Part shown: positions 59,829 through 64,000 of the stretch, piece after piece
How positions within the stretch are numbered: the first letter of the stretch is position 1
How the letters are laid out: every line of letters begins with the position of its first letter
Source: a virus
DNA: 64,000 bases
Virus record (IMG/VR): IMGVR_UViG_3300009159_005817
Location: 1-64,000 of that record
Reading direction: 5' to 3' (one strand)
Notes under the pieces: generated by a model
Seen by the model: only the letters and a program-made list of their open reading frames with translations
What the model was told of the DNA's origin: nothing
Databases searched by the model: none
Translations under genes and position numbers: made by a program

Positions 59829-60524
59829 ATGAAAAAAGTAGAAGCTCTGTTTATATCAGATGTACATCTAGGAAGTAAAGGATCTAATGCCGCAAAGTTA
59901 TTAGAAACTTTAAAACAATATGAACCGGAGAAATTATTTATTGTCGGTGACTTCATTGATGGTTGGCTGCTAAAGAAGCGACATTATTGGACACAGGATT
60001 ATACTAACGTAATTCGTAAAATTTTATCATACTCAAAACGAGGAACTCAAGTGATTTATATAACAGGAAATCATGACGAGTTCCTTCGTCATTATGCACC
60101 AACCGATCTAGGTGACAATATACAAATTGCTGATGAATGGATTTGGAATGGATATTTCATAACACATGGAGATTTATACGATGGAGTTGTTAGCCTAAAA
60201 TGGTTAGCTCATTTAGGATCTGCTGGTTACGAATTAGCAATTACCATTGATCGATTCATGAAACGTTTTGGTTATAAGAAATCTTTATCTAAATGGGCTA
60301 AAGATTCAGTAAAAGATGCAGTAAAATTTATCACATCGTTCGAATCTCAATTAGCTTTTCAAGCAGATAAACGCAATTGTACTGGCGTAATTTGCGGACA
60401 TATACATAAACCAGAGAATAAAATAATTGATGGTATACATTATCTCAATTGTGGAGATTGGATAGAAAACAATACATACATAGTATATGATAAAGGAACA
60501 TTTGACAATCGTCATTCCGTGTAA
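59829..60524 (+). CDS. LpxH-like metallophosphoesterase (UDP-diacylglucosamine hydrolase family)
   Basis: Motifs FISDVHLGSKG, FIVGDFIDGW, ITGNHDEFLR, THGDLYD and GVICGHIHKPE are all present. The DFIDGW and HGDLYD forms are those of the LpxH-like subgroup that removes UMP from UDP-2,3-diacylglucosamine in lipid A synthesis. Next to glycosyltransferase and UDP-sugar dehydrogenase genes, a lipid A or envelope-glycan target fits, by inference. Confidence 0.83.
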   Translation: MKKVEALFISDVHLGSKGSNAAKLLETLKQYEPEKLFIVGDFIDGWLLKKRHYWTQDYTNVIRKILSYSKRGTQVIYITGNHDEFLRHYAPTDLGDNIQIADEWIWNGYFITHGDLYDGVVSLKWLAHLGSAGYELAITIDRFMKRFGYKKSLSKWAKDSVKDAVKFITSFESQLAFQADKRNCTGVICGHIHKPENKIIDGIHYLNCGDWIENNTYIVYDKGTFDNRHSV

Positions 60525-61191
60525 AAACGAAGAGAATTACATATTAGAAACCCTATATTCAATAGAAAAACAGGAGTGGATCGTTGGAACTCGAGTAATT
60601 ATTGCCGATGCAAATTCTACGGATTCTACTCGACAAAGAATAAAAGAATATCAAGAACATTCTTTACTTAATATTGAGGTAATTGATGGAGGTTCCGTTT
60701 CATTTGGTAGAAATGCCGGTGCCAAATTATGCGATACTCAATACGTTCTTTTTATGGATGCAGATTCTCATCTTTTTGAAACGGATATTATATTCGAAGC
60801 CATCTTTCAAATATTACATTATGCAGATCTAGTAACATGCAAATTAAAATGTACACAAAAAATACTTAAAGCAAATATCATATACCGAACATTTAATATC
60901 ATACAAAGTCTTATGCCAGAAACATTTTCGACTGGAGTTTTTATGATGGTTAATATGGATGAATATCGAAGAATTGGTGGATTCAATGAAGATCTACATC
61001 AATCCGAAGATTATATCTTCTCTAGAAATATTCCTAAAAAGAGATTCCAGATTATAGATAGATTTACCGGACAAGACGATCGAAGATTTAAGAAGACCGG
61101 ATATTTAGGTATGTTAAAGCTGGTATTCAGTAATTACCTTAATCGTAATAACATAGAACACTTTAAGAAAGACGTAAATTATTGGAAATAA
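60487..61191 (+). CDS. GT2-family glycosyltransferase
   Basis: TIVIPCKNEENYILETLYSI, IIADANSTDSTRQ and DxD in VLFMDADSH (about 88-96), then GGFNEDLHQSEDY as acceptor motif. 234 aa, overlapping the LpxH-like gene by 38 bases. Confidence 0.88.
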   Translation: MIKEHLTIVIPCKNEENYILETLYSIEKQEWIVGTRVIIADANSTDSTRQRIKEYQEHSLLNIEVIDGGSVSFGRNAGAKLCDTQYVLFMDADSHLFETDIIFEAIFQILHYADLVTCKLKCTQKILKANIIYRTFNIIQSLMPETFSTGVFMMVNMDEYRRIGGFNEDLHQSEDYIFSRNIPKKRFQIIDRFTGQDDRRFKKTGYLGMLKLVFSNYLNRNNIEHFKKDVNYWK

Positions 61192-61194
61192 TGA

Positions 61195-61206
61195 ATCATA
61201 TAATAA
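61195..61206 (+). promoter_or_regulatory. Candidate CATATAAT-type promoter
   Basis: ATCATATAATAA, 18 bases from core end to the start at 61223. Confidence 0.4.
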
Positions 61207-61222
61207 CTTTAAATTAATAAAC

Positions 61223-62083
61223 ATGAGTAAAGAAACAATCGGAATCATCGGTCAAGGCTTTGTTGGATCAGCCGTTCGAGAAGGAATGCAAAATTATTTT
61301 GATATTTTAGCATTTGATAAAGATCCAAATAAATACAGCAATGTAGAATCAATATATCATATGATTGAATCTACCAGTATTGCTTTTCTTTGTGTACCTA
61401 CTCCAATGAAAAAATCAGGTGAATGTGATTTATCAATCGTTAGAAATGCATTAACAGAAATCTCTAATATAGCAAAGTCGCTATCCGTTGAAGATTTTAT
61501 CGTGGTTATGAAATCTACGGTTCCACCAGGAACAACTGATAAATTGAATAGTGAATATTCCAATTTAGATATCCTATTCAATCCTGAATTTCTAACAGAA
61601 GCTAATGCAACCGAAGATTACAAAAATCAAAATCGTATTATTGTAGGTGGTGAAAGACCTGGATCTACAAAAGTTAAAGCAATTTTCGCTAAAGCATTTC
61701 CGAAAGTGCCTATCATCAAAACATCTTCCACTATCGCGGAAACTATTAAGTATGTAACTAATACATTCTTGGCAATGAAGGTTTCGTATGCAAATGAAAT
61801 CTTTCAAATGTGTCAAGCTCTTAATGTAGATTACGATAAAGTAATTGAATATGCTCGATACGATGACCGTTTAGGTAATTCACATTGGTCAGTACCCGGA
61901 CCAGATGGTGATTATGGATTTGGTGGACATTGCTTCCCAAAAGATATTGCAGCACTACAATATGTTGCAAAAAACCTTAACGTAGATTCCACTATGTTAA
62001 CCGCTACAATTAATAAAAATAACCTTGTTCGCACTGATTTAGATTGGACTAAACAAATCGGTAGAGCAGTATCTGCAGAATAA
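61223..62083 (+). CDS. Shortened UDP-glucose/GDP-mannose dehydrogenase
   Basis: Rossmann start IGIIGQGFVGSAVREG, the middle LFNPEFLTEANATEDY and the catalytic Cys C237 in YGFGGHCFPKDI are all present. At 286 aa it stops soon after the active site and lacks the usual C-terminal nucleotide-sugar-binding domain of ~400-450 aa enzymes. It may still act as a dimer or with altered substrate. Confidence 0.83.
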   Translation: MSKETIGIIGQGFVGSAVREGMQNYFDILAFDKDPNKYSNVESIYHMIESTSIAFLCVPTPMKKSGECDLSIVRNALTEISNIAKSLSVEDFIVVMKSTVPPGTTDKLNSEYSNLDILFNPEFLTEANATEDYKNQNRIIVGGERPGSTKVKAIFAKAFPKVPIIKTSSTIAETIKYVTNTFLAMKVSYANEIFQMCQALNVDYDKVIEYARYDDRLGNSHWSVPGPDGDYGFGGHCFPKDIAALQYVAKNLNVDSTMLTATINKNNLVRTDLDWTKQIGRAVSAE

Positions 62084-62084
62084 T

Positions 62085-62342
62085 ATGAGTATATTAAAAG
62101 ATCAAAAAGTAAATTGGATCCAATCTAAAGAAGATACCAAGAAAGTTGAAGATAAAAAAGCAATGAGTGGTAAAGAAAGACTTAAAACCATCACTGCAAT
62201 TATTACTGCTCAACAGACAATAAATGAAAAATGTAAGTTGGTATATGAAAGTAAACCAACTTCTGAATTGTATAGCATCATCATAATGAACGATGTTAAT
62301 TTAAGCGTATTAGAAAAAATAAAAGTACAAAATGAAGGTTAA
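62085..62342 (+). CDS. Unknown small protein (85 aa)
   Basis: Lys-rich helical protein (SGKERLKTITAIITAQQTIN) starting one base after the dehydrogenase and overlapping the cupin by 11 bases. No family recognised. Confidence 0.57.
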   Translation: MSILKDQKVNWIQSKEDTKKVEDKKAMSGKERLKTITAIITAQQTINEKCKLVYESKPTSELYSIIIMNDVNLSVLEKIKVQNEG

Positions 62343-62682
62343 TACTAATAAGATTGATGGAATGGTTATTCGTGATAACGAAACCTACATCGTAGAAGAC
62401 AATCGTTTTTTGAAGAATATGGTTCTATCAAAAACTACATTACATCCTGGTAAAGATACTTCAGGACATTCACATCCTGGTCTCGAGGAAGTTTACTTCT
62501 TCAAAAAAGGAAGTGGTGTTATGCAATTAGATGAAGAATTTATCGATGTTGCTGAAGGCGATATTGTTCTAATTCCAGACGGTGCGTTTCATAAAGTATA
62601 CAATTCAAAACATCCTTCAGGATGGAGTCAACATTCACTTGAATTTGTATGTGTATTTCAATCATACGAAAGAGAAGATTAA
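62332..62682 (+). CDS. Cupin-fold protein
   Basis: Cupin motif 1 GHSHPGLEEVYFFKKGSG (about 42-60) and motif 2 DIVLIPDGAFHKV (about 82-94) with metal-binding His residues. 116 aa, single domain. Small cupins near sugar genes are often sugar isomerases/epimerases, but regulation or binding roles exist. Confidence 0.82.
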   Translation: MKVNTNKIDGMVIRDNETYIVEDNRFLKNMVLSKTTLHPGKDTSGHSHPGLEEVYFFKKGSGVMQLDEEFIDVAEGDIVLIPDGAFHKVYNSKHPSGWSQHSLEFVCVFQSYERED

Positions 62683-62694
62683 CAGATAAAATAT

Positions 62695-62994
62695 ATGAAC
62701 TTAACAAACGAATTTATGCCTATTCGAGAATGGGCAAAAGACAAAGGAATCTACGAGAAAGGCGATCCTCTAACACAATTCGCTAAGCTATCCGAAGAAA
62801 TGGGTGAATTAGCTATGTCATTGCTAAAGAAGAATGATGCGGAATTTCAAGATGCTATTGGTGATTGTGTAGTGGTACTTACGAATCTAGCAAAACTTAA
62901 AGGTTATAACATTGAGGATTGTATCAATGGATCTTATGAGGTTATTGCAAAACGTAAAGGACAAATGGTTAATGGAACTTTCGTAAAAGAATAA
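62695..62994 (+). CDS. MazG-like nucleotide pyrophosphohydrolase
   Basis: LSEEMGELAMSLLKK followed by DAIGDCVVVLTNLAK gives the E-x2-E..E-x2-D metal-binding pattern of the all-alpha MazG superfamily. 99 aa. Phage MazG enzymes hydrolyse NTPs or alarmones. Ends at a broken promoter copy. Confidence 0.82.
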   Translation: MNLTNEFMPIREWAKDKGIYEKGDPLTQFAKLSEEMGELAMSLLKKNDAEFQDAIGDCVVVLTNLAKLKGYNIEDCINGSYEVIAKRKGQMVNGTFVKE

Positions 62995-63040
62995 TGTTAA
63001 TAACTTTCAATAATTAAATTTTTTTATTCCGCAAAAAAGT
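62995..63040 (+). promoter_or_regulatory. Truncated copy of the dyad-type promoter
   Basis: The distal box (TGTTAATAACTTT) and the T-run with TTCCGCAAAAAAGT are intact, but exactly at the expected -7 position (63040) the sequence changes to TATGACAAAAG, the start of the next gene. The -7 box and start dyad are missing. Confidence 0.7.
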
Positions 63041-63265
63041 ATGACAAAAGAAAAATTAGATAAGGAATTACGAGAGCTTGCCGTGGGCGCAATCGATGCT
63101 GGAGACATAGACGATTCAATGGCATTCGATATTGCGGATGGCTGGCTAATGGATAATCCAACCGCGAATGCAGCGATCAAGAAGTACTATGGCGCAAGCG
63201 ATGCACAAGGCTTTGTGGCCAATCGAATCTGTTGGCCTAACGTCCGAAACTTACTTAACCCTTAA
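63041..63265 (+). CDS. GC-richer small protein of foreign look (74 aa)
   Basis: Base composition is clearly higher in G+C than the surroundings (GTGGGCGCAATCGATGCTGG and similar). The acidic helical product (VGAIDAGDIDDSMAFDIADG) ends in WPNVRNLLNP. It replaces the core of a promoter copy, which suggests insertion. No family recognised. Confidence 0.65.
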   Translation: MTKEKLDKELRELAVGAIDAGDIDDSMAFDIADGWLMDNPTANAAIKKYYGASDAQGFVANRICWPNVRNLLNP

Positions 63266-63292
63266 AACCAATTAACATGACAACCCAGGAGA

Positions 63293-63892
63293 ATGATAGA
63301 CAATCTAGAAATAATAAAGAGCATTCTTAATTTCCAGAAGCGAGGTGACTTCTATATGTTATACGTTTTCAAACGCAAGAAAGATCAACCTGAAGGAGAA
63401 CGTAATAATCATCAATCAGTAAGAACTATTAAAACTTATTGCATCGAAAGTATCGATCATCTAGAAAGACGATACGATGAAATCCGTCAAATGTGCGAAA
63501 TGTTTAAAGCCCGAGCATATATACATGTACAAAAGCAAAATCACTTTGATGTTTCTCTTAATATGATGGTTGCACTTGCTCAACGAATTCAAGATGGAAA
63601 CGTCAATCAAAAAGGTTTATTCGATTCGGTTGTTGGTCAAATCAAAACGCAAGAAAAACTTTGGATAGTCGATATCGATACACAAGATCTACAAGAACTA
63701 AGAAACATTCAAGTAACTATTAATCAATGCAAACCAGAAGGACCAAAAACTAAATACATCGTTCCAACTAAAAACGGATGGCATTTAATTACTGATCGTT
63801 TCGACGTATTAGAATTTTCAAAGAAACATCCTGAAGTAGATATCCAAAAGAAGAACCCTACTTTATTATATTTACCTAATAGCTTATCTTAA
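63293..63892 (+). CDS. Unknown protein (199 aa)
   Basis: Basic N-terminus, a helical middle (DVSLNMMVALAQRIQDG), then an alpha/beta end with WIVDIDTQDLQELRNI and KYIVPTKNGWHLITDRFD. The last two segments recall primase-polymerase-like strands but I cannot assign it. Ends one base before promoter 8. Confidence 0.62.
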   Translation: MIDNLEIIKSILNFQKRGDFYMLYVFKRKKDQPEGERNNHQSVRTIKTYCIESIDHLERRYDEIRQMCEMFKARAYIHVQKQNHFDVSLNMMVALAQRIQDGNVNQKGLFDSVVGQIKTQEKLWIVDIDTQDLQELRNIQVTINQCKPEGPKTKYIVPTKNGWHLITDRFDVLEFSKKHPEVDIQKKNPTLLYLPNSLS

Positions 63893-63893
63893 A

Positions 63894-63962
63894 TTGTTAA
63901 TAACTTTTTACGAAAACAGTTTTTTATTCCACAAAAAAGTATTATATTTATACTATAATTAA
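63894..63962 (+). promoter_or_regulatory. Dyad-type phage promoter 8
   Basis: TTGTTAATAACTTT at 63894 and TATTATATTTATACTATAAT at 63940, spacing 46, with the variant start dyad of promoters 6 and 7 and the conserved TTCCACAAAAAAG spacer. Confidence 0.78.
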
Positions 63963-63973
63963 ATACTCAAAAT

Positions 63974-64000
63974 ATGAAAAACTTTCGAATCGTTATTAAA
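63974..64000 (+). CDS. Start of a CDS cut by the window edge
   Basis: ATG 63974, 11 bases after promoter 8, reads MKNFRIVIK to the window end. Only nine codons are visible; no assignment. Confidence 0.55.

Noticed and set aside
63277-63330. 17-codon ORF starting ATG 63277
   Set aside because: Too short, overlaps the gene at 63293 and shows no supporting signal.
1-64000. tRNA genes and CRISPR arrays
   Set aside because: No cloverleaf-like sequences with CCA-type ends and no regularly spaced direct repeats with unique spacers were seen; the regularly recurring element is the promoter.

Overview
The window looks like part of a large T4-type myovirus genome infecting a member of the Bacteroidota. 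Phage markers are a split T4-type topoisomerase II (gp39/gp52-like), a gp26-like baseplate or tail-chaperone protein followed by a 1246-residue hydrophobic tape-measure-like protein, PhoH, a ClpP-like protease, and many proteins starting with a T4-like capsid-targeting peptide. Host markers are promoters with a TAnnTTTG -7 box, near absence of Shine-Dalgarno sequences, a type IX secretion (T9SS) sorting domain, a Bacteroidota-type histone H1-like protein and SPI-type signal peptides ending in Q. All genes I can support lie on the + strand, tightly packed and AT-rich. I see no tRNA, rRNA, CRISPR array or insertion sequence.

Layout. 0-3.8 kb: eight consecutive small proteins sharing an N-terminal peptide of the type MKHxxTFKxFLNE|(A/G/S), read as a capsid-targeting sequence cut by a prohead protease. 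3.9-8.8 kb: a nucleotide-deoxyaminosugar pathway (2,3-dehydratase, Gfo/Idh reductase, DegT aminotransferase, NeuD/PglD acetyltransferase) ending in a glycosyltransferase that itself carries the targeting peptide; then a secreted NUC-type nuclease. 9.3-11.3 kb: small genes behind strong repeated promoters. 11.3-14.5 kb: topoisomerase II. 15-20.2 kb: baseplate/tail. 20.2-24.7 kb: PhoH, a degenerate phosphoesterase, small promoter-driven genes and an ECF-like sigma factor. 24.8-31.8 kb: an island of exported proteins (T9SS adhesin with cohesin- and dockerin-like parts, CsgG-like pore, low-complexity outer-membrane barrel, C-type lectin, HExxH peptidase) with two small membrane proteins. 32.6-37.9 kb: nucleic-acid repair and nucleotide genes (phosphoesterases, P-loop kinase, HAD phosphatase, PD-(D/E)XK nuclease). 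37.9-42.9 kb: a glycan locus (GT32, GT2, GT11, GT10, GDP-fucose-synthase-like, ColD/E1-like dehydratase). 42.9-49 kb: small virion-like, membrane and unknown genes plus a GT2. 49-56.6 kb: a second block of targeted proteins: ligase-like KxDG protein, H1-like protein, NMN-adenylyltransferase-like protein, a 507-residue apparent polyprotein with up to eight internal cleavage motifs, a Pol-beta-type nucleotidyltransferase and a Dps-like protein. 56.6-64 kb: AdoMet-decarboxylase-like protein, ClpP, Nudix, 2OG oxygenase, LpxH-like hydrolase, GT2, UDP-sugar dehydrogenase, cupin, MazG-like protein.

How it fits together (inference). The phage appears to load its head with an unusually large set of proteins, including enzymes, using one short cleavable tag, and one of them looks like a beads-on-a-string polyprotein. 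Separately it carries two deoxysugar gene sets and at least seven glycosyltransferases, plus exported host-surface proteins, pointing to glycosylation of virions and/or remodelling of the infected cell surface.

Regulation. Eight intact copies of one promoter architecture occur: a distal dyad TTGTTAATAACTTT exactly 46 bases before TATTATATT, with a second dyad over the -7/start region. One further copy is cut off by a GC-richer gene, and one weaker variant also keeps the 46-base spacing. Three of these promoters have an intrinsic terminator folded into the spacer. A second short motif, CATATAAT, precedes many structural and glycan genes and may be a late promoter. The phage sigma factor is a candidate for reading one of the two classes.
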